The notes: generated from the sequence alone by a model not told the origin. DNA of 64,000 nt from Empedobacter sedimenti (GCF_030005555.1 NZ_JASCQG010000002.1:248001-312000), one strand, 5' to 3'; shown: positions 39,598-49,812, numbered from the stretch's first letter. Made by a program: numbers and translations.

Positions 39598-40686
39598 ATG
39601 TATTTTAATACGAAATTGTTCGTATCAACATTATTAGCTCAATCTCTTTTGTTTACTTCTTGTATAAAAGATGAGGCAGCGGATACTGATGCTGATATTT
39701 TAGAAGCTCAGATTCCTTCAGAATATTTAAAAACAGAGCCGATTATAACGAATACTTCTGTAGAATTTAAAGTAAAATCGACTATAGATTTGACAAAACA
39801 ATCACCAATATTTATTATTTCTCCTAATGCAACAATTTCTCCTGTAAATGGAACGGAAAGGGATTATAGTAAAACACAATATGTTACTGTAACAGCAGAA
39901 GATATGCGTTGGTCAAAAGTATACTCGGTTAATTTTACAGTAGATGATCTTAACCATTATTATAATTTCAATCAAGCAGAACTAACAGATAGAGACCGCT
40001 ATTATCGTTTTTATGAAGTTGGGGCAAATGGAAATAAAATTTATGAATGGGATAGTGGTAATCAAGGATACGCTACAATTGCAGGAAGTACGCCACCAGA
40101 AAATTATCCTACATCTGTAACGCAAGGTAGAAAAGGAGGAAAAGCTGTAAAGATGGTTACAGTATATACAGATAAAATGGGAGAGAGTATGGGAAATCCT
40201 ATTGCAGCAGGAAATTTATTTATTGGAACTTTTAAACTAAATATTTTCAATCCTCTTAAGTCTACTCGTTTTGGGTTACCATTTGATGGTGGTTTACCAA
40301 AAAAATTGCGTGGTGTTTATACGTATAAAGCTGGAGATGTTGTTACAGATAAAAATTATAAACCTATACCAGGAAAAAAAGATGATTTTATTATTTATGC
40401 CATTTTATTTGAAAGTAGAGCAAAAGATAATTATTTAGATGGTACACATAAGTTTATGGATAGCAGAAATGTAGCAATTGCAAAAATACAACCTGAACAA
40501 CGTAAAGAAACTACAAAATGGACAACATTTGAAACTCCTTTCGAACTAGTAAAAGGAAAAACATTTGATCCAACAAAAGAATACATGCTTACTATTGTAA
40601 TGTCATCTAGTATTAATGGAGATGAATTTGAAGGTGCAGTTGGTAGTACTTTAGTTGTAGACGAAATCGAATTATTGTTAGATTAA
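39598..40686 (+). CDS. PCMD-domain lipoprotein
   Basis: A 362-residue lipoprotein (signal with lipobox FTSC, then IKDEAADTD) of the PCMD family, a putative carbohydrate-binding domain of Bacteroidetes. The C-terminal 230 residues hold the jelly-roll-like part (NHYYNFNQAELTDRDRYYRFYEVG to TLVVDEIELLLD). The ATG at 39598 is preferred because it starts the signal peptide directly. It is followed 1 base later by a beta-barrel protein, so the two likely form a surface pair. Confidence 0.78.
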   Translation: MYFNTKLFVSTLLAQSLLFTSCIKDEAADTDADILEAQIPSEYLKTEPIITNTSVEFKVKSTIDLTKQSPIFIISPNATISPVNGTERDYSKTQYVTVTAEDMRWSKVYSVNFTVDDLNHYYNFNQAELTDRDRYYRFYEVGANGNKIYEWDSGNQGYATIAGSTPPENYPTSVTQGRKGGKAVKMVTVYTDKMGESMGNPIAAGNLFIGTFKLNIFNPLKSTRFGLPFDGGLPKKLRGVYTYKAGDVVTDKNYKPIPGKKDDFIIYAILFESRAKDNYLDGTHKFMDSRNVAIAKIQPEQRKETTKWTTFETPFELVKGKTFDPTKEYMLTIVMSSSINGDEFEGAVGSTLVVDEIELLLD

Positions 40687-40687
40687 A

Positions 40688-41479
40688 ATGTTGTTTATGA
40701 GTAAAATATTACCAAAAATAGGATTCTTTTTCTTGTTAAGTAACATCGTTTTTTCGCAATCTACAATAGAGGATAACGAAATAAAGTCTGGTTTTTTCAA
40801 TGATTTAGATTATCAAATAAGAGGTCAATTTAGTATAGGAGGAAGTACTCCACTTGGTATTCCTGTAGAGATAAGAGAGTTGAATAGATATAATCCATCT
40901 CTACAATTGGGAGTAGAAGTAAATAGTACAAAATGGTTGAAGAATAATCCAAAAATTGGAATTAGAGGAGGTTTGCGTATTGAGCAGAAAGGAATGAAAA
41001 CAGATGCTCGAGTTAAAAATTATTATACTCAAATTGATGGTGAAGGTGGTAAACAAACAAATGGTTATTTTACTGGAAATGTTAATACAACAGTGAGTAA
41101 TACATATACAACATTACCAGTTTTAATCGTTTACAATGCTTATCCTCGTTGGAATTTTTATGGAGGAGTTTATCTTTCTGCAACTATCGAACAAAAATTT
41201 ACTGGATATGTTTATGATGGTGTTTTACGAGAAGGACTACCAACAGGAACTCCAGTTGTATTTGAAGGTTCTGCAAAAGGAGAATACGATTTTTCAGATG
41301 AAATGAGAAGAATGCAATGGGGATTTGATTTAGGTGCTGAATATAAAATGAAATCACATTTAAGATTATTTGCCGAATTAAATTGGAATGCAAATCAATT
41401 ATTTAAACACGATTTTGACGCAATATCGTTCAAAATGTATAATATTTATGGCAATTTTGGTTTTGGTTATCAGTTTTAA
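40688..41479 (+). CDS. Outer-membrane beta-barrel protein
   Basis: A 263-residue protein with a signal peptide ending VFSQ and alternating amphipathic strands with an aromatic C-terminus (NIYGNFGFGYQF), typical of an outer-membrane barrel inserted by BAM. A second ATG at 40697 (MSKILPK) is an equally good start. It follows the PCMD lipoprotein by 1 base. Confidence 0.75.
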   Translation: MLFMSKILPKIGFFFLLSNIVFSQSTIEDNEIKSGFFNDLDYQIRGQFSIGGSTPLGIPVEIRELNRYNPSLQLGVEVNSTKWLKNNPKIGIRGGLRIEQKGMKTDARVKNYYTQIDGEGGKQTNGYFTGNVNTTVSNTYTTLPVLIVYNAYPRWNFYGGVYLSATIEQKFTGYVYDGVLREGLPTGTPVVFEGSAKGEYDFSDEMRRMQWGFDLGAEYKMKSHLRLFAELNWNANQLFKHDFDAISFKMYNIYGNFGFGYQF

Positions 41480-41480
41480 A

Positions 41481-41831
41481 TTATTCAAGTAAATCTGGTC
41501 GCTTTGACTTAGGTAGAGTAAGAATAACAAGATTATAAGAATCCTTGATCCAATCTTTTATTTGCGAATCTTTCGCATCTTGATTCACTTTTACTGTATT
41601 CCAATGTTTTTTGTTCATGTGATAACCAGGATTAACAGCTTCGTAAGTAGCACGTAATTCTAATGCTTGATCTGGATCACATTTTACATTTACAGACTCA
41701 AAAGAGTCAATATTAGCAAGGCAAAACATTTTGCCTGCGATGTAAAATACTAAAGTCGATTGATCAAACGGAAATTTTTCTTCGACCAAAGGTAAACTCA
41801 AACAATAATCTCTTAACTCTTCTATGTGCAT
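41481..41831 (-). CDS. MmcQ/YjbR family protein
   Basis: A 116-residue single-domain protein of the MmcQ/YjbR (CyaY-like fold) family: MHIEELRDYCLSLPLVEEKFPFD at the start and YHMNKKHWNTVKV in the middle. It may bind DNA; the function is unclear. The ATG at 41831 is preferred to 41879, because the terminator of the neighbouring SusD gene lies across 41865-41893. Confidence 0.8.
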   Translation of the reverse strand: MHIEELRDYCLSLPLVEEKFPFDQSTLVFYIAGKMFCLANIDSFESVNVKCDPDQALELRATYEAVNPGYHMNKKHWNTVKVNQDAKDSQIKDWIKDSYNLVILTLPKSKRPDLLE

Positions 41832-41864
41832 AACATGATTTTGAGTGAAGATACAAATAAAACG

Positions 41865-41893
41865 AAAACGGCTGATCATTGATCAGCCGTTTT
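41865..41893 (-). terminator. Terminator of the SusCD operon
   Basis: A near-perfect inverted repeat, AAAACGGCTGATC with GATCAGCCGTTTT, loop of about 3 bases, 26 bases after the susD stop on the minus strand. Confidence 0.8.
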
Positions 41894-41918
41894 CTATAAA
41901 ATAGGAGTGCGAAAGCAA

Positions 41919-43355
41919 TTATTTCACATCCCACCAAACACGCGTATTAATATCGTCTGCGCCCATTTGTTGTAAGGCTTGTTGATATCCTTCAGGATTG
42001 TAGTTTCTTACAGTTGTTGGGAACAATAAACGACGAGGCATTTCTTTGTTGTTTGCCATTGTAGAAGTTGTTGGTAATTTAGGGAAACCTGTTCTACGAT
42101 ATTCGTACCACTGCTGATAATCTGTAAAGAAAAGAGCAAAATATTTTTGATCAATGATACGTTCTAAAGTACCATTGTATTTCACACTTTCTTTTGCCAT
42201 AAATTCTGCACTTGGATCTAAAGTTGTCCATAAATTAATAGCAGATTTTACCCCATTATTGTAATGTAATTCGGCATCAGATCCAAAACCTTTTAAGGCT
42301 GCTTCTGCTTTTATAAACTCTACTTCAGAATAAGTCAATAATGGAATTTTCATCGGAGCCACTACAATTGCATTATTTGGAGAAGAAGGATTGAATTTGA
42401 AATCAGAACTATTTCCTTCGTATGCAGCAGGAATTCCTTTATATCCTAACGATGTTCCATCTAAATTTGATGCTTTATTTACAAATATTGGTAAACGAGG
42501 ATCGTTAGTTCCGCTCATTTTATCAATAAAAAATGTCGTAAAAACTCGGCTATCTCGGTAATCTTGCTCTCTTGGCCAAGGCGATAAACTTGGTGCTAAA
42601 CCTGTGATTGGTAAAATTGCTGATTCCGCATTACTTGTAAAAACAGGATATAATGTTGGATTATCTGTAATTCGCTTAATTTCAGTAAAAGCACTCGCAT
42701 TTCTGTTAGTAGTTCTTAGTAATAGACGTAAACGAAGCGAATTCGTGAATTTTTGCCATTTTTTTACATCTCCATTAAATAAGATTTCACTTCCATATTT
42801 CAATCCTAATTTAGTAGCATACAAAGAGTTTGCTTTTTCTAAATCATTGATTAATTGTGTATAAATATCTTGTTGTCTATCAAATTTTGGCTTGTTAATT
42901 CCTTGCTCAGCTTTTGCAGCTTCTGTAAAAGGAACATCACCAAACATATCTGTCAAATTTGAAATAACCAAAGCACGCATAGTTAGTGCAATTGCTTGGT
43001 AATTAACATCTCCTGCTTTTGTAGAAACAGCTAACATTTCTTCTAAGTTGACTAAGTTTTCGTAAGCACTATTCCAGCTCGAATTTCCTGTTCCGTTCGT
43101 AACCTCGTAACGATGTAAACCTAATGCGTTACTTGGATAAGGAAAATGAACTTGCATTAATTGGGCTGTAATATCATAGTTTTTTAAGACATTATTTTCA
43201 GCCAAATTGTAAATAACTGGATTAAGAACCGAAGCAGAATTAATTTCGGTAATTTTATTTGGATCTTCGTTTGTTTCTTCAAAATCGTTTGTACAAGACG
43301 AAACAGATGTGATGATTGCTAAGGCGAAGAATATTTTGATTGCTATTTTTTTCAT
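41919..43355 (-). CDS. SusD/RagB family outer-membrane lipoprotein
   Basis: A 478-residue surface lipoprotein (signal with Cys in VSSC, then TNDFEETNEDPN) of the SusD-like type with TPR helices that cap a SusC barrel and bind the nutrient. Typical parts are the IALTMRALVISNLTDMFGDVPFTEA helix pair and the C-terminal WWDVK end. It lies 18 bases after the SusC gene. The transported nutrient cannot be told from sequence. Confidence 0.9.
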   Translation of the reverse strand: MKKIAIKIFFALAIITSVSSCTNDFEETNEDPNKITEINSASVLNPVIYNLAENNVLKNYDITAQLMQVHFPYPSNALGLHRYEVTNGTGNSSWNSAYENLVNLEEMLAVSTKAGDVNYQAIALTMRALVISNLTDMFGDVPFTEAAKAEQGINKPKFDRQQDIYTQLINDLEKANSLYATKLGLKYGSEILFNGDVKKWQKFTNSLRLRLLLRTTNRNASAFTEIKRITDNPTLYPVFTSNAESAILPITGLAPSLSPWPREQDYRDSRVFTTFFIDKMSGTNDPRLPIFVNKASNLDGTSLGYKGIPAAYEGNSSDFKFNPSSPNNAIVVAPMKIPLLTYSEVEFIKAEAALKGFGSDAELHYNNGVKSAINLWTTLDPSAEFMAKESVKYNGTLERIIDQKYFALFFTDYQQWYEYRRTGFPKLPTTSTMANNKEMPRRLLFPTTVRNYNPEGYQQALQQMGADDINTRVWWDVK

Positions 43356-43373
43356 TTTAAATAATTTGAACGA

Positions 43374-46300
43374 TTACAAAGCTGCTTTAAGCGTTAATCC
43401 GAAAGATGCTGTAGATGGCATTTGTCCCATTTCTACACCCGGTACGTATACGTTTCCATTTAACGAAGCTGTTTCAGGATCATATAAAGGGAAATCACTT
43501 ATGGTAAATAAATCACGTCCGTAAAGTGTTAATGATAAAGCATCTAATCCTGTTTTGTTAATTAATTTCTTTGGAAAATCGAATGTGAAACTAACATCGC
43601 GTAATTTGATATAAGAAGCTTCAAATGAATTTGATTCTAGGTTTGCTCTTCTGTAATAATCACCATAATATGTTGCAACATCAACTTTTGTTGTGTTCGG
43701 AGTATAAGTTCCGTCAGCGTTTTTTACAACTCCGTCGCCAATAATGTAACCTACATCGCGACCTGGTAAAGTACCCGCTAATTTTCCTTGTTCCATCATT
43801 TTATGATGCGTTTGCGAATAAACAATTCCACCATATTGACCATCTAACGTAAAGCTAAATCTGAAACTTTTGTATTTAAATTCGTTTGTGAAACCTGCTC
43901 TCCAATCTGGTGTTGCATTTCCAATATACTCTAACTTTCCGCTTTTTACTGGTAAGCCAGTTTTTGCATCATAAATGATTTGACCGTTTTCGTTACGAGA
44001 AAAGTTTTCTCCGTATAAAGCTGTAAGTGGACCACCAATTTTTGCAATTTGGTAAGCTGTACCAGATTGTCCAATAATCATTTGGTCACCTTCTACACCT
44101 TCTACTAAAGATTTAACTTTGTTCTCATTTTTCGTCCAAGTTCCAGTCATTTTCCATTGAAAGTTCTCATTCTTGATCGGAGAATAACTTGCCGAAATTT
44201 CTATTCCTCGGTTTTCAATTTCTCCTCCATTAACCACTTTTTTAGAATAACCAGTAGTGATGTTTGTCGGAACTTCGAAAATTTGATTTTTTGTACTTTG
44301 TTGATAAACAGTAAAATCTAAGCTTAATCTTTTCTTGAATAATAAAGCTTCGAAACCAGTTTCCCAAGAAGTAGTAGATTCTGGCTTTATATCTGGATTG
44401 AACAATGTTTTTGAAACTGTTGCTGAAGATGAAAATTCACTTTGTTCATAGTAACGATTTGTCCAACCAGTCGTTCCTCCATTTCCTACTTTTGCAAAAG
44501 AGAATCTATATTTTAAGTAATTAACAGGTCCTTTTATTTTGAATAAATCTGATAAAATAAAACTTGACGAAACAGAAGGGTAGAAGAACGAACTGTATTT
44601 TAATGCAACTGTAGAGTTCCAGTCATTACGAGCAGTAACATCCACAAAAATCATGTCTTTCCAACCAAAAGAGAACATTCCGTACATCGAGTTTTCTTTT
44701 TCATTACTATCATCAGTACGCACAAAAGGAGACGTTAATCCATTTGATAATTTATACACACCTGGAGAAGCCAAGCCATTTACATAAGCAGTTAAATTTC
44801 TGTATTCGTAGTTTTTTCTGTTTCCTCCAACGTTTCCAGTAAAGTTAAAATCTCCCCATTGGTCGTTATATGTTAACAAGAAATCTACATTGGTTTCTGT
44901 TTTCGAAATATCTTGACGTTTATAGTATCCTGTTGGAGTACGATTCATATCAAAAGGACGTTTCTGCTCACGTAATTGAGTGTAGGTATTAATTGCAGGA
45001 CGTATCATTAAATTAAGTTTATTACTCAATTTGAAATCTACTTTTACATTTCCGACAAGTTGATTACTATTTAATGGATTTACAGCTTCATAAGCAATTG
45101 TATAAGGATTATCCATGTACGAACTATATGGACGAATCATTTTTACTCCTTCAAAACCTTTTTTCCACATTGGTTTGTACCAAGCTAAATCTACGTTAGG
45201 ATTTTGGAAAATCATAAAATAAGCGATAGAACCATTGTTGTATCCAGTTCCTGGTAAATTATCACTTGTTTTTTTCGTGTAATTAATCGCCGTAGAGACT
45301 TTAATACGATCCGAAACATTGTAATTTCCATTAATAGAAGCCGTATAGTTTTCGTAACCTGTATTTGGCATGATCCAACTATTTTTTTGATGTCCTAACG
45401 AAGCACGAATTGTTCCGTGTTCATTTCCTCCAGATAATGTCACAGCATTGCTAAATGTAAAACCAGTTTGCCAATAACCTTTACGATTGTCTTTATAAGC
45501 ACGCCAAGGCGTTCTTTCTAAACCTTGTCCTTCGACAGTTGGTGAATATTGAAAAAATGATTGTCCATTAAACTTAGGACCAAAAGCAGATGATGTACTC
45601 GATGTACTTGGTCCGTCAGCAGATGATCCGTATGAATAATATGGATTTCCGTTTTTATCGATGTTTTTTCCTGTTCCTTGTCCATATTCGTACTGAAAAT
45701 CAGGCCAATTGTTTACAACATCTATTGCAACAGTCGATTTATATTCTAATCCAAGTTTTTTCCCTTTTTTTCCGGACTTTGTAGTAATAATTAAAGCTCC
45801 ATTTGCAGCTTTATTTCCATAAAGAGCGGCTGCAGCAGGACCTTTCAGTACTGTTACACTTTCGATATCTGCTTGATTAATATCTGACATTCCATTTCCG
45901 AAATCTACAGGAGAATCATCACCCATATAAGCCGTATTATTTCCAGACGAAGACATTTCATTACTCATCGGGACTCCATCAATAACGATTAAAGCAGAGT
46001 TTTTCCCTGCATTGATAGAATTTGCTCCACGCAAAATAATTTGTTGCGAATTAATAGGACCATTTCCTCCCGAAATAATATTAAGACCAGCTACTTTACC
46101 TTTCAGACCAGAAGACCAGTTATTTGCTTCTGCTGTTGCAAGTTCGTCCGAATTGACATTTTGTTGTGCAAAACCAAGCTTTTTTTGCTCACGCTTTATT
46201 CCCAAAGCCGTTACAACTACTTCGTTAAGTTGATTAGTTTCTTCATGTATTGTCACCTTCACATTTTGTAGATCAGAAGGTTTAACCTCAATAATTTGAT

Positions 46301-46577
46301 GATTTGATGAAGAAATAATTAAAGTAGGATTTTTGATTTCTTGTGTTGTAATGATTTCAAAATATCCATCAGCATCAGTAAAAGTTTTGATAGAAGTACC
46401 TTTAATTATGACTTCTGCATCCGCAATTCCAAATCCATTTTGATCAACAACTTGACCTTTGATGGGATTTTGCGGATTACTGATTGTGTAATTATAATCT
46501 GGCTTATAGGTTTCAGCATTGGCGTGTAAACTTAAAAATCCACCTAATAAAAGTAGTGGTAGTTTTAATTTTTTCAT
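43374..46577 (-). CDS. SusC/RagA TonB-linked outer-membrane transporter
   Basis: A 1067-residue TonB-dependent transporter. After a signal peptide (residues 1-21) a carboxypeptidase-like regulatory domain runs from about 38 to 115 (IKGQVVDQNGFGIADAEVIIKG). Then follow the TonB box-like ETNQLNEVVVTALGIKR, the plug with LRGANSINAGKNSALIVIDGVPM, and a 22-strand barrel ending at FGLTLKAAL. It is the energised partner of the SusD lipoprotein downstream. Confidence 0.93.
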   Translation of the reverse strand: MKKLKLPLLLLGGFLSLHANAETYKPDYNYTISNPQNPIKGQVVDQNGFGIADAEVIIKGTSIKTFTDADGYFEIITTQEIKNPTLIISSSNHQIIEVKPSDLQNVKVTIHEETNQLNEVVVTALGIKREQKKLGFAQQNVNSDELATAEANNWSSGLKGKVAGLNIISGGNGPINSQQIILRGANSINAGKNSALIVIDGVPMSNEMSSSGNNTAYMGDDSPVDFGNGMSDINQADIESVTVLKGPAAAALYGNKAANGALIITTKSGKKGKKLGLEYKSTVAIDVVNNWPDFQYEYGQGTGKNIDKNGNPYYSYGSSADGPSTSSTSSAFGPKFNGQSFFQYSPTVEGQGLERTPWRAYKDNRKGYWQTGFTFSNAVTLSGGNEHGTIRASLGHQKNSWIMPNTGYENYTASINGNYNVSDRIKVSTAINYTKKTSDNLPGTGYNNGSIAYFMIFQNPNVDLAWYKPMWKKGFEGVKMIRPYSSYMDNPYTIAYEAVNPLNSNQLVGNVKVDFKLSNKLNLMIRPAINTYTQLREQKRPFDMNRTPTGYYKRQDISKTETNVDFLLTYNDQWGDFNFTGNVGGNRKNYEYRNLTAYVNGLASPGVYKLSNGLTSPFVRTDDSNEKENSMYGMFSFGWKDMIFVDVTARNDWNSTVALKYSSFFYPSVSSSFILSDLFKIKGPVNYLKYRFSFAKVGNGGTTGWTNRYYEQSEFSSSATVSKTLFNPDIKPESTTSWETGFEALLFKKRLSLDFTVYQQSTKNQIFEVPTNITTGYSKKVVNGGEIENRGIEISASYSPIKNENFQWKMTGTWTKNENKVKSLVEGVEGDQMIIGQSGTAYQIAKIGGPLTALYGENFSRNENGQIIYDAKTGLPVKSGKLEYIGNATPDWRAGFTNEFKYKSFRFSFTLDGQYGGIVYSQTHHKMMEQGKLAGTLPGRDVGYIIGDGVVKNADGTYTPNTTKVDVATYYGDYYRRANLESNSFEASYIKLRDVSFTFDFPKKLINKTGLDALSLTLYGRDLFTISDFPLYDPETASLNGNVYVPGVEMGQMPSTASFGLTLKAAL

Positions 46578-46615
46578 CTTGTTTGCTTTAAATTTTGATT
46601 GTGTTAAAATTTTAA

Positions 46616-46623
46616 CAAAACTA
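46616..46623 (-). promoter_or_regulatory. -7 box of the SusCD operon
   Basis: CAAAACTA on the plus strand reads as TAGTTTTG on the minus strand (TAnnTTTG), 39 bases before the SusC start. No -33 TTTG is at the standard distance. Confidence 0.5.
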
Positions 46624-46774
46624 GAGCTTCTGCAGTTTAATTGTTTTAAGTAGGGATTAAGTTAAACTTAACTAAACATTACTAAAATAGAGGTATTGAT
46701 ATTAATTTTACAAACGAGTAATGGTTTATTGATTTTAAATTAACTTTTAAAAATTGTTATTTTATTTATTTAAA

Positions 46775-46799
46775 AAAGCCATCTTTTTGAGATGGCTTT
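46775..46799 (-). terminator. Terminator of the phosphoesterase gene
   Basis: AAAGCCATCT / AGATGGCTTT with a 5-base loop, followed by a T run on the minus strand, 25 bases after the stop. Confidence 0.85.
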
Positions 46800-46823
46800 A
46801 ACTATTTAGGATGAATGATTTAA

Positions 46824-48377
46824 TTATTTGATCACTTCAAAAGAAGATTTTTCAGTAAACGTGTTTCCGTATAAATCGGTTGCACGAACTTCTATTGCAT
46901 AATTTCCAACTTTTAGTTTATTTGGTAAACGAACCGACCATAAATGCTGAGAAATTTCTGGAGCAGAAGGTCTTCTTCCTATTGATGTAATTTCTGCATT
47001 ATCAATTTTAATCAATGTATTCATGTAATTGTAATCAACAGAAGGGTTCCATTCCATCGCTTTCCATTCACCATTTGCAATACGATATTCAACTTTATTT
47101 GCCTGATGTCCCATGAAGAAATTAGCAAACAAAAAGGCTTGATTGCGTTTACCTTCTTTCACTTTTTTAGTATGGTACAAATCAATTTGTCTTTCTTTTG
47201 GTGCATTTGCCACTTTGTAATCAAATTTATATTGATTACCATCTACATGTAAAAAAGCATAACCTTTTGGTGTACCATCTCGCATAGTAGAAGCAGGAAC
47301 TCCTTTTGCATCTTTTGGACCCGAATACCAATCACCAGAAGTTGTACCTACATTATATTCGTGATGAGGTTTTTGTTGCTGCCATCCATCTTGATTTGCA
47401 TAGAAAATCTGTTCTTGGAAATGTGTATGCGCAGACATCGAAACTGTATTTGGATAATCTTTTAACAATTCAAATAATTGATTGCGATCTTCTGGACGCG
47501 TGTCACGCAACGGAATATGAAATGCTAAAACAATTAAATGATCTTTTGGAACAAATTTTAAATCATTTTTGATAAACTCTAATTGATCAGGACGAAAACC
47601 TCCCCAATATCCTTTTCCATCGCGAGGATCTGGATACAAAATATCATCTAAAACTATAAAATGTGCTTTACCAATGTTATAAGAATAGTTATTTGGACCA
47701 AAGTTTTTCTCAAATGTTTCGTCCGAATATTGATCTTCTTTTGCATCATAATTCATATCATGATTTCCCATTACATTGTACCAAGGCAAACCAACTTTAC
47801 CTACAGTTTTGATGTAAGACGGATGTAAATTTAAATCGTCACCAACCAAATCTCCTAAAGAAAGTCCAAACTCCATTCCTTTGATTCCTTTTACATCATC
47901 AATAATACCTTTAGAGAAAAATTCCATTTCTTCTTCTGTATAAGCCTGTGGATCTCCAAAGATTAAGGCAGAAAATTTCTCGTTCTCTTTTGTAGAAATT
48001 AAACCAAAATCTATACTTTTTGGCGTTTGCCCAGTTGGCTCAGAACCTGTATATTCTAATTTCGGAGAACCATTCGGTTTATTGATGTAATAGTAAATTG
48101 GTTGATTGTTTTCGTTTGTCGGAACCTTGTAGTTCGATGGTTTTACGACAAATAATATGGTTTCATTATCAACATCTAATTGATATTCACCTTTTTGGTT
48201 TGTAGAAACAACTTGTTTTCCGTTACTTACTTGTACATTGGCTAAGCGTTTTTCAGATTTATCAAACTTGTTGTTTAAATTTTTGTCCTCGTAGACAATT
48301 CCTTTTGCAACTTGTTGTGCGTGAACAGAAGTTATTAATCCTCCTAAAAATACCAGCGATAAAACGATTTTTTTCAT
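46824..48377 (-). CDS. Secreted calcineurin-like phosphoesterase
   Basis: A 517-residue protein with signal peptide (from ATG 48377; an upstream in-frame ATG at 48410 is not needed). An N-terminal SdrD-like/metallophosphatase N domain (VAKGIVYEDKNLNNKFDKSE) precedes the catalytic domain with FGDPQAY, SLGDLVGDDL, MGNHDMNYD, and SAHTHFQEQ metal-binding motifs. A C-terminal beta domain follows. It hydrolyses phosphoesters in the periplasm or outside. It stands in line with the SusCD genes and may serve uptake of phosphorylated compounds. Confidence 0.88.
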   Translation of the reverse strand: MKKIVLSLVFLGGLITSVHAQQVAKGIVYEDKNLNNKFDKSEKRLANVQVSNGKQVVSTNQKGEYQLDVDNETILFVVKPSNYKVPTNENNQPIYYYINKPNGSPKLEYTGSEPTGQTPKSIDFGLISTKENEKFSALIFGDPQAYTEEEMEFFSKGIIDDVKGIKGMEFGLSLGDLVGDDLNLHPSYIKTVGKVGLPWYNVMGNHDMNYDAKEDQYSDETFEKNFGPNNYSYNIGKAHFIVLDDILYPDPRDGKGYWGGFRPDQLEFIKNDLKFVPKDHLIVLAFHIPLRDTRPEDRNQLFELLKDYPNTVSMSAHTHFQEQIFYANQDGWQQQKPHHEYNVGTTSGDWYSGPKDAKGVPASTMRDGTPKGYAFLHVDGNQYKFDYKVANAPKERQIDLYHTKKVKEGKRNQAFLFANFFMGHQANKVEYRIANGEWKAMEWNPSVDYNYMNTLIKIDNAEITSIGRRPSAPEISQHLWSVRLPNKLKVGNYAIEVRATDLYGNTFTEKSSFEVIK

Positions 48378-48524
48378 TGTGTGAATCTTTTTGTTTTTGT
48401 AGACGCACAAAATTCTATATTTTACTTTCGTTTTGGATTAACACAATAATAAGTAAAGTTTAAATAAAAGTAAATATTTAAAAACGTTTTTATAGCTGAT
48501 GAAAGATAATGTTACACGAAAAAA

Positions 48525-48554
48525 AATCGTTCGAATTAATAATTTCGAACGATT
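48525..48554 (-). terminator. Terminator overlapping a coding end
   Basis: AATCGTTCGAA / TTCGAACGATT, 11 bp, begins inside the last codons of the 48536 gene and is followed on the minus strand by eight Ts. Confidence 0.8.
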
Positions 48555-49123
48555 ATATGATAACATCTCATTTTGACTTCTTTTACAAAATAGATTTTTC
48601 CAGTTTTGGCAAATTTCTTCAAAACATCCTCTAAATGTTTTTCTAATTTAGAATCTGGTCTAATTTTATGATTAAATCTTACATAAGAAATATCAAAAGC
48701 AGCTCCAAAATTATGCGAACTGTCATTTGACGAAGCATTGCTATTTACTCCACGCAAACGATCTTGATCATGTAAAGTACGAGTAAGTGATGTAACAACA
48801 AAGAAATTTTGTCCGGTTACATTAACAAACTCTCTGGCAATATCATTTAATACATCTCGTCCTTTGGGAACTAAATACGAATGACTATGAGATAAATCGC
48901 CTACACGCCATCCATAACCACGTTGTTTTACCTTAACTAATTTTCCTTGATTGATATATTTATTAAGCAGTTTATCATTTTTTATTAAATCTACCTTATG
49001 CGATTTTGCTGCATTAAGATGCTGCACATACTCTTTTGAAGGTTCAATAACCACTCGTTTAGTTTGTGCAAAACCAATGCTAGACCAATAAAATGTAAAT
49101 AATACTAAAAAAAAATTTTTCAT
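48536..49123 (-). CDS. DUF5715 / M15-like secreted peptidase, copy 1
   Basis: A 195-residue secreted protein (signal ending GFAQ). The core has the metal pattern of M15 D-Ala-D-Ala carboxypeptidase-like enzymes: SSHNFGAAFDISY (His and Asp) and a late His in RCYHIIV. The upstream VTSLTRTLHDQDRLRGVNSNAS matches the DUF5715 family. It may act on cell-wall peptides. A close paralogue is next to it on the same strand. Confidence 0.75.
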   Translation of the reverse strand: MKNFFLVLFTFYWSSIGFAQTKRVVIEPSKEYVQHLNAAKSHKVDLIKNDKLLNKYINQGKLVKVKQRGYGWRVGDLSHSHSYLVPKGRDVLNDIAREFVNVTGQNFFVVTSLTRTLHDQDRLRGVNSNASSNDSSHNFGAAFDISYVRFNHKIRPDSKLEKHLEDVLKKFAKTGKIYFVKEVKMRCYHIIVRNY

Positions 49124-49167
49124 TATAACAACAAATCTAAGCAAAAATAGAAAAGAACATTCTAATT

Positions 49168-49812
49168 TTACATAGTTGTTGATCTAAATTGATCAGGATT
49201 TCTTACAGTAACATGAAAACAATGCTGTCTATATTCTTTTATGTAATAGATTTTTCCGTCATCTTGCAATTGTTTTAGAATAGCTTCTAAATTATCACGA
49301 TGCGTTTTACTATATGTATATTTGTTATTGAATTTTGTGTAAGACAAATCAAAAGAAGCGCCATAGTTATGAGAACTTTCGCCTTTAGCAGCATTACTAT
49401 TTACACGTCGTAAACTAGCTTGACTCTCTTCCGATCTTGTAAGTGAAGTAACAGTCATCGTTACATTATTTTCTTCAAAAAATTTTGATGCAATTTTTTC
49501 TAAAACAGTTTTAGCTCTGTTATTTAAAAATGCTTTACTATGTGTTAATTTTTCAATATTGTATCCATTTCCTTCTTCCGGAATTGCGACCAATTTTTTC
49601 ATGATAACTAAGCCTTCAATATCGTCAAAACTTTTTACAATAGGAACATTAAAAGATTCTGCAGCCATTAAATGGTCATCATAAGTTACTTTTTTTGTTG
49701 CAATTGTAATTGAAGATGATGCCGAATTCTCCGCTAAAAAATAACTTTCTTGACTTTGTGCTGAAGCAAATATTCCGCAGAAAAGACAAGAAAGAACAAT
49801 TAATTTTTTCAT
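49168..49812 (-). CDS. DUF5715 / M15-like secreted peptidase, copy 2
   Basis: A 214-residue secreted protein with signal peptide (ending ASAQ). It shares with its neighbour VTSLTRSEESQASLRRVNSNAA, then ESSHNYGASFDLSY, then the RQHCFHVTVRN end with the last His. The two genes are a tandem duplication, with the stop of this copy about 44 bases before the start of the next one. An upstream in-frame ATG at 49833 is less likely. Confidence 0.75.
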   Translation of the reverse strand: MKKLIVLSCLFCGIFASAQSQESYFLAENSASSSITIATKKVTYDDHLMAAESFNVPIVKSFDDIEGLVIMKKLVAIPEEGNGYNIEKLTHSKAFLNNRAKTVLEKIASKFFEENNVTMTVTSLTRSEESQASLRRVNSNAAKGESSHNYGASFDLSYTKFNNKYTYSKTHRDNLEAILKQLQDDGKIYYIKEYRQHCFHVTVRNPDQFRSTTM

